A model generated the notes under the pieces. The model was not told the origin of the DNA. It saw nothing but the letters and a program-made list of their open reading frames with translations, and did not search any database. 64,000 bases of DNA from Mesorhizobium sp. WSM3862 (lineage in GTDB: Bacteria; Pseudomonadota; Alphaproteobacteria; Rhizobiales; Rhizobiaceae), in the NCBI RefSeq assembly GCF_002294985.1, contig NZ_NSGE01000003.1, positions 1-64,000 on the forward strand. The letters run 5' to 3'. The position numbers and the translations under genes are program-made. Below are positions 17,350 through 27,532 of this stretch, in pieces; within the stretch, counting starts at the first letter, position 1, and every line of letters starts with the position of its first letter.

Positions 17350-17799
17350 TCACGCCTTGCGCTCCCAGCGACGGTCGGGCGTTTGCTGCCAGTAGGTCAC
17401 CGCGTGGCCGGCTTCCTTCATCATCTTCCAGTGGCTGCGCGCGCCTTCGAGCTGCGCCGCGTCGTGGCCGTCGAACAGGAAGACGGCGCGCTCGTAGCCC
17501 GAAAGCTCGGGCGGGTGCGCACCATCGACCAGGAAGCGGATCTGGGCAGCGTTGGGGTTGCCCTCCCCCGTGGTGAGCAGGATCGGCTGCTCGGCCGGAT
17601 AGACTTCGCGGTCGGTGGCGTGCGCGAGGAAGGAGTCGTCGCGAAACGTCCACAAATGCTGGTCGAGCGCGTCCCGCCGTTCCTCCGTGCCGGTCTGCAC
17701 GACCGCGCGCCAGCCGCGCTCGACACTGCGCTCGAGCAGGCCCGGCAGGGCTTCCTCAAGCGTCGATTCGGTCAGGTGGTAGAACAGGATGTCGGCCAC
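17350..17799 (-). CDS. holC: DNA polymerase III chi subunit
   Basis: 149 residues from GTG 17799 ([34 protein letters not shown]). DILFYHL, the GTEERRDALDQHLWTF segment, and ERAVFLFDGHDAAQLEGARSHWKMMK are diagnostic of HolC, the clamp-loader accessory that binds SSB and psi. The start codon lies only 7 bp after the pepA stop, and pepA-holC is the usual order in proteobacteria, so the two are cotranscribed. The GTG is the only start giving the family's usual N-terminus and length. Confidence 0.93.
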   Translation of the reverse strand: MADILFYHLTESTLEEALPGLLERSVERGWRAVVQTGTEERRDALDQHLWTFRDDSFLAHATDREVYPAEQPILLTTGEGNPNAAQIRFLVDGAHPPELSGYERAVFLFDGHDAAQLEGARSHWKMMKEAGHAVTYWQQTPDRRWERKA

Positions 17800-17806
17800 G
17801 ACAGCC

Positions 17807-19333
17807 TTATCCTTCGTAATGGTCGCGCACCAGCCTGTCGAGCAGCCGTACGCCAAAGCCGGAGCCCCAGGATTGGTTGATCTCGCTCGCCGGCGCGCCC
17901 ATCGCGGTGCCGGCGATGTCGAGATGCGCCCAGGGCGTGTCCTTGACGAAACGCTGCAGGAACTGCGCGGCGATGATGGCGCCGCCATAGCGGCCGCCGA
18001 TGTTCTTCATGTCGGCGTTCTTGGACTCGATCAGCTTGTCGTATTCGGCGCCAAGCGGCATGCGCCACAGCCGCTCCTGCGTCGCTTGGCCGGCGCCGAA
18101 AAGCCTGCCGGCCAACTCGTCATTGTTGGAAAACAGGCCGGCATAGTGCTGGCCAAGCGCGACCATGATGGCGCCGGTCAGCGTCGCCAGATTGACCATG
18201 AATTTCGGCTTGAAGCGATCGTTGGTGTACCAGAGCGCATCGGCGAGCACCAAGCGGCCTTCTGCGTCGGTGTTCAAGACCTCGATCGTCTGGCCCGACA
18301 TCGAGGTGACGATGTCGCCCGGGCGTTGCGCATGGCCGTCGACGGCGTTCTCGACCAGGCCGATGACGCCGACGATATTGGCCTTGGCTTTGCGGGCGGC
18401 CAACGCACGGATCAGTCCGGTGACCGCGGCGGCACCGCCCATGTCGCCCTTCATGTCCTCCATGCCGGAGGCCGGCTTCATCGAATTGCCGCCGGTGTCG
18501 AAGGTGACGCCCTTGCCGATGAAGGCGATCGGCGCGTCCTTGGCCTTGCCGCCCTTCCATTGCATGACGGCCATGCGGGCGCCGCGCGGCGAGCCCTGCG
18601 CGACGCCAAGCAGCGAGCCCATGCCGAGCCTTTTCATCTCCTTCTCGGTGAGGATCTCGACCTCGACGCCGAGGCCTTCCAGTTCCTTCGCGCGAGCGGC
18701 GAACTCGACCGGACCGAGCGTATTGGCCGGCTCGTTGACGAGATCGCGCGCAAGCAGCACGCCTTCGATAACGGCCTCTTCCGCGGCGAACGCCTTCTTG
18801 GCGGCGGAAGGGTCGGCGCAGTGGATGGTTATCTTGGCCGGCTTTGCGGTTTCGGCCTTTTTGCTCTCCGCGCCCTTGGCGTCGGATTGGCCGTCTTCCT
18901 TGTCCTTCCTGGTCTTGTATTTGTCGAAGCCGTAGCTGCGCAGCAGGATGCCGGCGGCAAGGTGCGCCGCCTGCCTGCCGTCCGGCTGGAAGTCCGGAAG
19001 ATCGAGGATGACTGCGACTTCCACAGCCTTGCGCAGCGCGGCGGCAACCGCGCCGCCGAGCTTCAGCCAGGCGTAGTCGTCGAGGCTTGCGACCTTGCCG
19101 GCGCCAACCGCCACCAGCCGGTCGACAGAGGTTCCCTCCGGTGCCAGCACTTCCACCGAGCTCGCGAACTTGCCGGAGAAATCGGCGACCGGAAACGCGC
19201 GCGCCAATGCGCCAGCCGGGTCGCAGGCCTTCGCGGCATCGCCAAGGCCGCCGCCGTCGGCCGCAAGCACGAAGACGCTGCCTTTTTTGGGCGCGGCGAA
19301 TTTGGCGAAGGCAATCGAAGGTCTCGAAGTCAT
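17807..19333 (-). CDS. pepA: Leucyl aminopeptidase (M17)
   Basis: 508 residues, a normal length for cytosolic aminopeptidase A. The C-terminal catalytic domain has [29 protein letters not shown], with the two-metal-site Lys/Asp residues, and the signature [14 protein letters not shown]. It releases N-terminal amino acids, preferentially leucine, using two divalent metals, and is usually hexameric. A Lys-rich linker ([28 protein letters not shown]) separates the N-domain from the catalytic part and is longer than I would expect. It heads a two-gene operon with holC and is divergent from lptF. Confidence 0.96.
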   Translation of the reverse strand: MTSRPSIAFAKFAAPKKGSVFVLAADGGGLGDAAKACDPAGALARAFPVADFSGKFASSVEVLAPEGTSVDRLVAVGAGKVASLDDYAWLKLGGAVAAALRKAVEVAVILDLPDFQPDGRQAAHLAAGILLRSYGFDKYKTRKDKEDGQSDAKGAESKKAETAKPAKITIHCADPSAAKKAFAAEEAVIEGVLLARDLVNEPANTLGPVEFAARAKELEGLGVEVEILTEKEMKRLGMGSLLGVAQGSPRGARMAVMQWKGGKAKDAPIAFIGKGVTFDTGGNSMKPASGMEDMKGDMGGAAAVTGLIRALAARKAKANIVGVIGLVENAVDGHAQRPGDIVTSMSGQTIEVLNTDAEGRLVLADALWYTNDRFKPKFMVNLATLTGAIMVALGQHYAGLFSNNDELAGRLFGAGQATQERLWRMPLGAEYDKLIESKNADMKNIGGRYGGAIIAAQFLQRFVKDTPWAHLDIAGTAMGAPASEINQSWGSGFGVRLLDRLVRDHYEG

Positions 19334-19682
19334 CAGATCCTGCTTCCGGGGTGAGGCGCCGCGAACCGGCTTTCAAGCGTGCGCGACATTTGGTCGTTTT
19401 CGGCCATTTGGCAAGACTTTGGCCGAAATCGCTGTCTATATCGGCGCCGAAACCAACCAAGGATTCGTCGCGGCGGAACGCAAGCTTTATGCCGCAACCT
19501 GTTGTTAACCATCAATGTTTCGCATTTCTTATTCATTGACGCGGAGACTCCGCCGCGCCGGGCGCGTGGCGTGGAGAGGACAAACCAGATGAGCCGCCTA
19601 TGGACCCGGTTGTGCAGGCGTCGGCGGATGACTACCTTGTCGGCGGGCATGATGCCGTTCGGCACAATCGAGAAAAGCCTTC
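19334..19682. other. 349-bp divergent intergenic region pepA/lptF
   Basis: No gene is supported. A 9-bp inverted repeat, TTTCGGCCA (19398-19406) and TGGCCGAAA (19420-19428), lies between the divergent genes. CTATAT at 19436-19441 has a weak upstream element (CAAGAC at 19412-19417, 18-bp spacing) and could serve lptF with a leader near 235 nt. A short in-frame ATG at 19589 gives only about 35 residues of arginine-rich sequence and is not called. Confidence 0.4.
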
Positions 19683-20882
19683 ATGAAGGTCGTTGAACGC
19701 TACATCATGCGTCGCGCTACCGCGATGTTCCTGGCGGCGCTGGCGTGGACACTGGCGATCGTGTGGACGACGCAGGTGCTCGCCAAGATCGACTTGGTCA
19801 CCGACAGCGGCCAGTCGGCGCTGACCTTCTTCGAAGTCGCGGCCCTGATCATCCCCTCGATCGTGCCGATCGTGGTGCCGTTCGCGCTGGTGGTCGCGGT
19901 GGCGCAGACGCTGAGCGCCATGAACACGGATTCGGAGCTGGCGGTGATCAACGCCGCGGGCGCCTCGCGTTGGGCGATCGCACGGCCGATCCTTCTGCTG
20001 GCGCTGGCGGCCAGCGTCTTTTCCTTTGCCGTCGACAACGGCGTCGATCCCTATGCCAGGCAGAAGAACCGGCAGCTGGTGGCGGCCTCGCGCGCCGACC
20101 TTCTGTCACTGATCATCCAGGAAGGCACCTTCCGTAAGATCGACGACGGCCTGTTCCTGCAGATCGGAGAACGGCTGCCCGACAACAAGCTCGGCGGCAT
20201 CTTCGTCGCCGATTCGCGCGAGGAAGGCGCCAACCTCACCTATTACGCAAAAACCGGCAGCATCGTCGAAAAAGGCGACGAGAAGGTGCTGATGATGAAT
20301 GACGGCGTCATCAACCGCAAATCGGTGACCGGCGACCTTTCCGTCATCCGTTTCACCTCCTACGCCTTCGACCTCTCGGCCTTCATGTCGGCGGCGAACG
20401 AGATCACGCTGCTGCCCAAGGACCGGACGACGCCATACCTGCTCGACCCGGATCCCAACGACAAGATGTACCAGCGCAATCCGGGCAGCTATACGGCCGA
20501 GGTCAACCAGCGCTTCTCCGAATGGTCTTATTCGCTGGTCTTCGCGCTGATCGCGCTTGCGGTCGCGGGCGACGCGCGCTCGCACCGCGAGGCGCGCATC
20601 CATCCGCTGATCACCGCAATCGCAATCGCCCTTTTCGTCCGCTGGCTTGGCTTCTTCGCCGCCGGCAAGGCCGACAAGGTCTGGTACTACGCCTATATGG
20701 TCTACGCCGTTCCGATCGTGGCGTCGGCGGTCTCCGTCTGGTTCATCATGTCGTCGCGGAGCATGGAACTGCCCGCCGCCTGGGCCGACTGGATGACGAA
20801 TCTCGCCGGCCGCGTCAGCGAGGGCTGGACGGCGCTCAAGCTGTGGCTCGCCCGGCGCGGCACCTCCGGCCAGGGAGCCTGA
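19683..20882 (+). CDS. lptF: LPS export permease LptF
   Basis: 399 residues. MKVVERYIMRRATAMFLAALAWTLAIVWTTQVL is the typical YjgP/YjgQ opening. Three N-terminal membrane helices, a periplasmic beta-jellyroll-like middle (residues ~130-270) and three C-terminal helices give the LptF/G layout. With LptG and the LptB2 ATPase it forms the inner-membrane ABC complex that extracts LPS and hands it to LptC-LptA. It is first in a run with lptG, lptD, surA, pdxA and rsmA; its stop is followed after 2 bp by lptG. No Lpt ATPase or lptA/lptC is in this window. Confidence 0.93.
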   Translation: MKVVERYIMRRATAMFLAALAWTLAIVWTTQVLAKIDLVTDSGQSALTFFEVAALIIPSIVPIVVPFALVVAVAQTLSAMNTDSELAVINAAGASRWAIARPILLLALAASVFSFAVDNGVDPYARQKNRQLVAASRADLLSLIIQEGTFRKIDDGLFLQIGERLPDNKLGGIFVADSREEGANLTYYAKTGSIVEKGDEKVLMMNDGVINRKSVTGDLSVIRFTSYAFDLSAFMSAANEITLLPKDRTTPYLLDPDPNDKMYQRNPGSYTAEVNQRFSEWSYSLVFALIALAVAGDARSHREARIHPLITAIAIALFVRWLGFFAAGKADKVWYYAYMVYAVPIVASAVSVWFIMSSRSMELPAAWADWMTNLAGRVSEGWTALKLWLARRGTSGQGA

Positions 20883-20884
20883 CG

Positions 20885-21967
20885 ATGGGCTGGACGCTGG
20901 GCCGCTATTTCTTCTTCCGCTACGTGTCGATCACCATCTGGTTCTTCCTCGGCCTTTTGGCGCTAGTGTTCCTGATCGATTTCACCGAACTCTCGGGGCG
21001 CACGACCGGACTGCCGGGCTTCACCTACGGCACCGCCTTCGCCATTTCGGCGCTCAGGATGCCGATGATCATGCTGCAGACGGTGCCTTTCGTCGGGCTT
21101 TTTTCGGCGATGGCAACGCTGGTGTCGCTCAACCGCCGCTACGAGCTTGTCATCGCGCGCTCGGCCGGGGTTTCGGCCTGGCAGTTCCTGTTCCCGTGCT
21201 GCGTCGGCGCGCTGATGTTCGGCCTGTTGTCGGTCGGCGTGCTCAACCCGATCGCCGCGCACGGCTTTTCCTGGTCGGAGCAGATGGAAAACCAGTTGCG
21301 CGCCGGCAAGTCGAACGCCGTCGCGGAGGACACGACGCCTTGGCTGAGGCAAAAGACAAACTCCGGCGACACCATCATCGGCGCCCGCGCCATCCTCAAC
21401 CAAGGACTGGAGATGGCGGACGCGGTATTCTTCGTCCTCGACCGGCAGGGCAACATCGTCGAGCGCAAGGACGCCGCGCGCGCCTTCCTGCGCGACGGCT
21501 ACTGGGAATTGCAGGACGTCAAGCTGTTCAAGGACGGCAACATCCGTGCCGAGATCTCCGACCGCGTGGCCACCAACCTCAAGCCGGAATTCGTGCAGGA
21601 ACGCCTGGCGCGCCCGGAAACCATTCCGTTCTACGAACTGCCGGCAAAGATCGAGGTTGCCCGCTCCTTCGGCCTCAAGGCAAATGCCTTCGCCATGCAG
21701 TTTGATTCGCTGGTGGCGTTGCCGTTCCTCCTCGTCGCCATGACGCTGATTGCGGCAACAGTTTCAATGCGATTTGCGCGGATGGGGCAGTCGGCGACGA
21801 TGATTCTGGGTGGCGTCCTGGCCGGCTTTCTGCTTTATGTCGTTTCGGTACTGGTCAAGGCATTCGGGGTCGCCGGATTCGTGCCTACAATGGTGGCTGC
21901 ATGGGTTCCGGTTGTCGTGGCTATGTTCTTCGGGGTGACTTTTCTGCTATACAAGGAAGACGGCTAG
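20885..21967 (+). CDS. lptG: LPS export permease LptG
   Basis: 360 residues from ATG 20885, 2 bp after lptF. MGWTLGRYFFFRYVSITIWFFLGLLALVFLIDFTEL is the usual LptG start. It has the same six-helix plus periplasmic domain plan as LptF, closing with FLLYVVSVLVKAFGVAGFVPTMVAAWVPVVVAMFFGVTFLLYKEDG. It partners LptF in LPS extraction from the inner membrane. Its stop overlaps a possible GTG start of lptD, so translation of the two is probably coupled. Confidence 0.94.
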   Translation: MGWTLGRYFFFRYVSITIWFFLGLLALVFLIDFTELSGRTTGLPGFTYGTAFAISALRMPMIMLQTVPFVGLFSAMATLVSLNRRYELVIARSAGVSAWQFLFPCCVGALMFGLLSVGVLNPIAAHGFSWSEQMENQLRAGKSNAVAEDTTPWLRQKTNSGDTIIGARAILNQGLEMADAVFFVLDRQGNIVERKDAARAFLRDGYWELQDVKLFKDGNIRAEISDRVATNLKPEFVQERLARPETIPFYELPAKIEVARSFGLKANAFAMQFDSLVALPFLLVAMTLIAATVSMRFARMGQSATMILGGVLAGFLLYVVSVLVKAFGVAGFVPTMVAAWVPVVVAMFFGVTFLLYKEDG

Positions 21968-24381
21968 TGAGGGAGGCTGGTTTGCGCAGCCATAGGCAGG
22001 CCGGCCTGGCACGCCTTTATGGGGCGACAGCCTTGGCATGTTTGTTCGCTTGCGTGGTACCGACGGTGCCGGCGCTGGCGCAGACCATCACGGCAAAGCC
22101 TGTTCCCTCCGGCACACAGATGCTGCTGGCCGCCGATACGCTCGTCTATGACAACGACAAGCACACGGTGACGGCCGTCGGCGGCGTGCAGATCGACTAT
22201 GGCGGCAACAAGCTCGTCGCCCAGCGCGTCGTGTACAACCGCGACACCAAGCGCCTCGTCGCCAGCGGCGCCGTCGAGCTCATCAACAGCGACGGCACCA
22301 AGATCAATTCCGAGCACATCGACATCACCGACGATTTCGCCGACGGCTTCGTCAACGCGCTGCGCGTCGAGACGGTCGAGAAGGCCTATTTCGCCGCCGA
22401 AAGCGCCGAGCGCATGGGCGGCGTGCTGACCACATTCCACAACGGCATCTACACCGCTTGCGAGCCTTGCGAGGACAAGCCCGACTCGGCACCGACATGG
22501 CGCGTCAAGGCGAGGAAGATCATCTGGAACGGCGAGAAGAAGACGGTTCGCTTCGAGAATGCGAATTTCGAGTTCTTCGGCTATCCGCTTGCCTATTTGC
22601 CAGCCTTCGAGATCGCCGACCCGACGGTCAAGCGCAAGAGCGGCTTCCTGATCCCCGGCATCGTCTACAACAACAACCTCGGCGTCGGCCTCAAAGTACC
22701 CTACTATTTCGCGCTCTCGCCGACCTATGACCTGACCGTCACCGGCAGCGGCTACACCAAGCAGGGCTTCCTCGGCGAGGCCGAATGGCGGCAGCGCTTC
22801 AACAATGGCGAGTACAGCCTGAAAATCGCCGGCATCAATCAGCAGGATCCGGACGCCTTCATCGGCACGGGCAATCGCTTTACCGTCGATTCGGGAGAGC
22901 CAAACGATCCCAACAAGTTCCGCGGCATGATGGGCACCAAGGGCCAGTTCGCCATCAACGAGCGCTGGAACTTCGGCTGGGACGTGCTGCTGCAGACCGA
23001 CAAGAATTTTTCGCGCACCTATAATATCGACGGCTACAACGACCTCGTCCACCAGTCGTCGATCTATCTGACGGGCCTGAGCGACCGTAATTATTTCGAT
23101 GTCAGGGCAATGCGATTCGAGGTGCAGGAAGACACGCTGTCCAGCGACCCGACGGCGCGCTCCGCCAAGCAGCCCTGGGTGCTGCCGTCGTTCGACTACG
23201 CCTATATCCCCGACATGTCGGTGGCGGGCGGGCAGTTGTCGCTCAACGTCAATGCACGGGTCATCAGCCGCGACCGGCTGGACGCGGTGCTGGCCGATCC
23301 GCTCGACGACACTTCCATCAACAACGTGCGCGGCCTCGAGGGCCAGTCCAGCCGGCTGACGGCGGAGGCCGAATGGAAGCGCACCTTCACCACCGATGAC
23401 GGACTGCAGCTGACGCCGTTGCTCGCCTTTCGTGGCGACGCCGGCTATGTGTCGACCACATCCGAATCGCTGGCGGCGGTCAACCAGATGGCGGCGAATC
23501 TCGGCGAGGATGTCGACATGCGCTCCTCGCTCGCCCGCTACATGGCCACGCTCGGCCTGGAGATGCGCTGGCCGCTCCTGTTCTCGATGTCGAACTCCAG
23601 TCATGTCCTGGAGCCGACAGCGCAGATCTTCGTGCGGCCGAACGAGCAATATGTCGGCGGGCTGGCCATTCCGAACGAGGACGCGCAGAGCTTCGTCTTC
23701 GACGCCACGACTCTGTTCGAGCGCGACAAGTTCTCCGGCTACGATCGCATCGAAGGCGGCACGCGCGCCAATGTCGGCTTCCGCTACTCCGGCGCCTATG
23801 GAAACGGCTGGGGCACCAACGCCATCTTCGGCCAATCCTACCAACTGGGCGGCGAGAACTCCTTCGACGCGCCGGACCTCGTCAATGTCGGCGCCTATTC
23901 GGGCCTGCAGACCGCCAAGTCCGACTATGTCGGCCTCATCGGCTTCAACAGCCCGAGCGGCTTCTCCGGCTCGCTCAGCGGCCGGTTCGACGAGCAGACA
24001 TTCGAGGTCAGGCGCGCGGAGATCAAGGCGGCCTATTCCGGCCTGCCGGTTTCGCTCAGCGCCAAATATGCCTTCATCCAGGCGCAGCCGCTCTACGGCT
24101 TCGCCACGGACCGCCACGAGGTCACGCTCGGAGCCTCTACGCACCTGGCCGAGAGCTGGCGGGTCTTCGGCACCGGCACCTACGATCTGGAGACAAGCGT
24201 CCTGGTTAAGGACGGCGTCGGCTTCGCCTATAACGATTCCTGCTTCACCTATGTGATGACGTTCTCGCAGACGCGCGATACAGTCACCAAGGAGGTGTCG
24301 CAGAATATCGGCTTCAACCTGTCGTTCCGCACGCTCGGCGATTTCGGCTCGTCGACCAGCGGCGTCGACACGATCCAGTAA
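21967..24381 (+). CDS. lptD: LPS-assembly protein LptD
   Basis: About 804 residues. GTG 21967 overlaps the lptG stop and has AAGGAAG seven bases upstream; TTG 21982, preceded by AGGGAGG, is an equally plausible start that shortens the protein by five residues. A signal peptide ends VVPTVPALAQ. The N-terminal part (LLAADTLVYDNDKHTVTAVGGVQIDYGGNKLVAQRVVYNRDT) is the OstA/LptA-like jellyroll; the rest is a large outer-membrane beta-barrel. Cys residues in YTACEPCED and near the C-terminus (NDSCFTYVM) fit the disulfides needed by LptD. It inserts LPS into the outer leaflet together with LptE. Confidence 0.94.
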   Translation: MREAGLRSHRQAGLARLYGATALACLFACVVPTVPALAQTITAKPVPSGTQMLLAADTLVYDNDKHTVTAVGGVQIDYGGNKLVAQRVVYNRDTKRLVASGAVELINSDGTKINSEHIDITDDFADGFVNALRVETVEKAYFAAESAERMGGVLTTFHNGIYTACEPCEDKPDSAPTWRVKARKIIWNGEKKTVRFENANFEFFGYPLAYLPAFEIADPTVKRKSGFLIPGIVYNNNLGVGLKVPYYFALSPTYDLTVTGSGYTKQGFLGEAEWRQRFNNGEYSLKIAGINQQDPDAFIGTGNRFTVDSGEPNDPNKFRGMMGTKGQFAINERWNFGWDVLLQTDKNFSRTYNIDGYNDLVHQSSIYLTGLSDRNYFDVRAMRFEVQEDTLSSDPTARSAKQPWVLPSFDYAYIPDMSVAGGQLSLNVNARVISRDRLDAVLADPLDDTSINNVRGLEGQSSRLTAEAEWKRTFTTDDGLQLTPLLAFRGDAGYVSTTSESLAAVNQMAANLGEDVDMRSSLARYMATLGLEMRWPLLFSMSNSSHVLEPTAQIFVRPNEQYVGGLAIPNEDAQSFVFDATTLFERDKFSGYDRIEGGTRANVGFRYSGAYGNGWGTNAIFGQSYQLGGENSFDAPDLVNVGAYSGLQTAKSDYVGLIGFNSPSGFSGSLSGRFDEQTFEVRRAEIKAAYSGLPVSLSAKYAFIQAQPLYGFATDRHEVTLGASTHLAESWRVFGTGTYDLETSVLVKDGVGFAYNDSCFTYVMTFSQTRDTVTKEVSQNIGFNLSFRTLGDFGSSTSGVDTIQ

Positions 24382-24587
24382 GCGGAGGCAGCGCCGGTCA
24401 CGGCGTGCGCCGTCGCCGGCGTGAAGCTTGGTTTGGCGCGTGATCCTTCGAAAGTGGGGCCGATTCTCGGGGTCATGCGCCGGCGACATTGTTTCGCCGC
24501 ATAGGAAGGGCATGGGGTCGACCACATAGCGCATGCGTTCGGAGGACGTGCGGCGCCGTCGTGGCGGATAGGAATTGGGAAGGTGAG

Positions 24588-25514
24588 ATGAGGAAATACC
24601 TGTTTTCGGCAGGATTCGCGCTGCTGGTGGCGGCGACCTCGGTTTCGATCGCGGCAATGACGCCGCCGGCATTCGCCAGCCAGATCAAATATGTCGTCAA
24701 CAACATACCGATCACCACCGGCGACATCGCCCATCGCGCCGCATTCTTCAAGCTGCAGCGCAAGAAAGGCGACGCGGCCAAGGAAATGATCGACCAGACG
24801 CTGCGGCTTGCCGAGGCCAAGCGGCTCGGCATCCGCATCACCGACCAGCAGGTCGACGCCGCCTATCAGCGTTTTGCCTCCAACAACAAGATGCCGCTCG
24901 CGAAGCTCGACGCCGTCATGGCGCAGTCCGGCGTTACGAAGGAACATTTCAAGGAGTTCATCCGCGCGCAGATGGCCTGGAACCAGGCGCTTGGCGCGCG
25001 CTACCGCTCCGGCGAGGGTGGCTCGGTGACCGAGCAGGACGCGGTCCGCCGCATGCTCGACAAGGGTGGCTCCAAGCCGAGCGCCACGGAATATATGCTG
25101 CAGCAGGTCATCTTCGTAGTGCCCGCTTCCGAGCGCTCGGCTACGCTTGCCAAGCGCAAGCGCGAGGCCGACGCCATGCGTGCCCGCTTTAACGGCTGCA
25201 ACACCACGCGCGAATTCGCCAAAGGGCTGATCGACGTCACGGTGCGCGATCTCGGCCGCGTGCTGGCGCCGCAATTGCCGTCGGACTGGGCCGAACAGAT
25301 CAAGGCGACCAAGGTCGGAGGGGCGACGCCGACGCGCGAGACCGAACGCGGCGTCGAGTTCATCGGTATCTGTTCCTCGCGCGAGGTTTCCGATGACAAG
25401 GCCGCCCAGATGGTGTTCCAGGCCGAAGGCGGCAGCAACGACAAGGACGCCGACGAGCTCAGCAAGAAATATGTCGAGGAACTGCGCAAGAAGGCCACCA
25501 TCGTCGAGCGATAG
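24588..25514 (+). CDS. SurA-like periplasmic chaperone / peptidyl-prolyl isomerase
   Basis: 308 residues from ATG 24588 with AAGGTGAG just upstream. The signal peptide ends TPPAFASQ. The next segment, IKYVVNNIPITTGDIAHRAAFFKLQRKKGDAAKEMIDQTLRLAEAKRLGI, is the SurA N-terminal domain. A parvulin-like stretch follows but is short and not strongly conserved, so catalytic isomerase activity is less certain than the chaperone role. Position between lptD and pdxA is the classical surA locus, and LptD is a known SurA client in E. coli. Its role would be escorting outer-membrane proteins through the periplasm. Confidence 0.85.
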   Translation: MRKYLFSAGFALLVAATSVSIAAMTPPAFASQIKYVVNNIPITTGDIAHRAAFFKLQRKKGDAAKEMIDQTLRLAEAKRLGIRITDQQVDAAYQRFASNNKMPLAKLDAVMAQSGVTKEHFKEFIRAQMAWNQALGARYRSGEGGSVTEQDAVRRMLDKGGSKPSATEYMLQQVIFVVPASERSATLAKRKREADAMRARFNGCNTTREFAKGLIDVTVRDLGRVLAPQLPSDWAEQIKATKVGGATPTRETERGVEFIGICSSREVSDDKAAQMVFQAEGGSNDKDADELSKKYVEELRKKATIVER

Positions 25515-25592
25515 GCCGTTTCGGCGCATGACAGAACAAGGCTCGAGCCACCCGCCCTGCTTCGAAGCAGGCATGGCGCCCCACGTGACGCC

Positions 25593-26627
25593 ATGAGCGC
25601 AAGTAGGACCGACGCGCCGCTGGCGCTCAGCGTCGGCGATCCATCCGGCATCGGGCCCGAGATCGCCATCACCGCCTGGCAGGCGGGCGACAGCGCCGGC
25701 GTGCCGCCCTTCTACCTGCTCGCCGATCCTGCCCTGATCAAGGCGCGGGCGCGCGAGATCGGGGCCAACGTGGCGATCATGGAGACCCTGCCGGGGCAAG
25801 CGGCGCATCACTTTCCCCGCGCACTGCCTGTCGTGCCACTCTACGCCCGGCATCTGGACAGTCCCGGAAAGCCGAATTCGGCCAATGCCGCGGGCACCAT
25901 CGAAGCGATCGACCGCGCCGTCGCCGACTGCCTCGCCGGCCGCGCCGCCGCGGTGGTCACCTGTCCCATCGCCAAGAAGCCGCTCTACGACGCCGGCTTT
26001 CGCTTTCCCGGCCACACCGAATACCTGGGGCATCTGGCCTCGCGCCACACCGGCGCCGAGGTGACGCCGGTGATGCTGCTTGCCGGGCCCGAATTGCGCA
26101 CCGTTCCGGTCACCATCCACATCGCGCTTGCCGAGGTGCCGAAGGTTCTGACGAGCGAGCTGATCGTGGCCACAGGACGCATCACCGCGGCCGACCTCGA
26201 GAGCCGCTTCGGCATCGCGCGGCCCAGGCTCGCCATCGCCGGGCTCAATCCGCATGCCGGCGAAGGCGGCGCGATGGGCGCGGAGGATCTGTCGATCGTC
26301 CTGCCTGCCGTTGAGGCGCTTCAGGCCGAGGGCATCGACGCCGTCGGGCCGCTGCCGGCCGACACGATGTTCCATCCGCAGGCACGCGCCGGCTATGACG
26401 CAGCCCTTTGCATGTATCACGACCAGGCGCTGATCCCAGCCAAGACGCTGGGCTTCGACGAGGCCGTCAATGTGACGCTCGGCCTGCCCTTCATCCGCAC
26501 CTCGCCGGACCACGGCACGGCGTTCGACATCGCCGGCAGGGGCATTGCACGCGCCGACAGCCTGATCGCGGCGCTGAGGCTGGCGCGCCGCCTCGCCGAC
26601 AGCGGCCGCCGGACTGCGGCGGCATGA
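25593..26627 (+). CDS. pdxA: 4-hydroxythreonine-4-phosphate dehydrogenase
   Basis: 344 residues. [31 protein letters not shown] [84 protein letters not shown] are full PdxA signatures including metal-binding His residues. It oxidises 4-phosphohydroxy-L-threonine in pyridoxal 5'-phosphate synthesis (DXP-dependent route). The surA-pdxA-rsmA order is conserved across proteobacteria. The stop overlaps the rsmA start (ATGA). Confidence 0.97.
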   Translation: MSASRTDAPLALSVGDPSGIGPEIAITAWQAGDSAGVPPFYLLADPALIKARAREIGANVAIMETLPGQAAHHFPRALPVVPLYARHLDSPGKPNSANAAGTIEAIDRAVADCLAGRAAAVVTCPIAKKPLYDAGFRFPGHTEYLGHLASRHTGAEVTPVMLLAGPELRTVPVTIHIALAEVPKVLTSELIVATGRITAADLESRFGIARPRLAIAGLNPHAGEGGAMGAEDLSIVLPAVEALQAEGIDAVGPLPADTMFHPQARAGYDAALCMYHDQALIPAKTLGFDEAVNVTLGLPFIRTSPDHGTAFDIAGRGIARADSLIAALRLARRLADSGRRTAAA

Positions 26628-27484
26628 GGCTCGATTTGAGCGGGGGGCGCACGACCATCGACGGATTGCCGCCACTGCGCGAGGTGATCGAGCGCCACGG
26701 TTTGCAGGCGAAGAAAGCGCTCGGCCAGAACTTCCTGCTCGACCTCAATCTGACGAGCAAGATCGCGCGCGCGGCCGGCGACCTCAGCGAGACGACCGTG
26801 ATCGAGGTCGGGCCCGGCCCCGGCGGGCTGACGCGGGCGCTGCTCTTCAACGGCGCCAAACGGGTGATCGCCATCGAGCGCGACGAGCGCTGTCTGGAAG
26901 CGTTGGCGCAGGTGTCCGGCCATTATCCCGGCCGGCTCGAGGTCATTCCCGGCGATGCGCTGAAGACGGATTTTGCCGCGCTTGCCGGCACGACGGACGG
27001 CAGCCCGGTGAAGATCGCCGCCAACCTGCCCTACAACATCGGCACGGAGCTTCTGATCCGCTGGCTGACGACGGCAGACTGGCCGCCCTTCTATCAATCG
27101 ATGACGCTGATGTTCCAGCGCGAGGTGGCCGAGCGCATCACAGCAAGCCCGGGCAGCGACGCCTATGGCCGGCTCGGCGTGCTTGCCGGCTGGCGCACCG
27201 AGGCAAAGATCGCCTTCGACGTGCCGCCGCAGGCTTTCACTCCGCCGCCGAAGGTCACGTCCTCGGTGGTGCATCTGGTGCCGCGTCCATCTCCCCTGCC
27301 CACCGACGGCAAGAGGCTGGGCCGCATCACCGAAGCCGCCTTCGGCCAGCGCCGCAAGATGCTGCGGCAAAGCGTGAAGAGCCTGGGCGGAGAGGCCCTG
27401 CTCACCCGCGCCGGCATCGACCCGACGCGCCGGGCCGAGACGCTGAGTGTGGAAGAGTTCGTAAGGTTGACGAACGCGCTGTAG
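26624..27484 (+). CDS. rsmA: 16S rRNA dimethyladenosine transferase
   Basis: 286 residues from ATG 26624, which overlaps the pdxA stop. [23 protein letters not shown], the SAM-binding [16 protein letters not shown], and the NLPYN motif ([17 protein letters not shown]) identify RsmA/KsgA. It dimethylates two adjacent adenosines near the 3' end of 16S rRNA, and its loss gives kasugamycin resistance. The C-terminal helical domain [17 protein letters not shown] is intact. It is last in the lptF-rsmA run and is followed by a palindromic repeat. Confidence 0.97.
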   Translation: MRLDLSGGRTTIDGLPPLREVIERHGLQAKKALGQNFLLDLNLTSKIARAAGDLSETTVIEVGPGPGGLTRALLFNGAKRVIAIERDERCLEALAQVSGHYPGRLEVIPGDALKTDFAALAGTTDGSPVKIAANLPYNIGTELLIRWLTTADWPPFYQSMTLMFQREVAERITASPGSDAYGRLGVLAGWRTEAKIAFDVPPQAFTPPPKVTSSVVHLVPRPSPLPTDGKRLGRITEAAFGQRRKMLRQSVKSLGGEALLTRAGIDPTRRAETLSVEEFVRLTNAL

Positions 27485-27495
27485 CCCGCCGGCCT

Positions 27496-27518
27496 CCTTC
27501 TCCCCTTGTGGGAGAAGG
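27496..27518. repeat. 23-bp intergenic palindrome, identical to 59855-59877
   Basis: Nine-base arms CCTTCTCCC and GGGAGAAGG with loop CTTGT. It lies between the convergent rsmA and gmk genes. The same 23 bases occur at 59855-59877 and an opposite-orientation variant at 54274-54298. A rhizobial intergenic hairpin repeat. Confidence 0.8.
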
Positions 27519-27532
27519 GGAGGCACTGCCTC

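Noticed and set aside
21964..24672. A 902-codon open frame on the minus strand
   Set aside because: It runs antisense through lptD, whose reading frame has clear signal peptide, OstA domain and barrel. The antisense protein is Arg/His/Asp-rich without any family motif, as expected from GC-rich codon bias.
24249..26675. Long minus-strand open frame opposite surA and pdxA
   Set aside because: Both plus-strand genes are diagnostic; the antisense frame has no recognisable domain.
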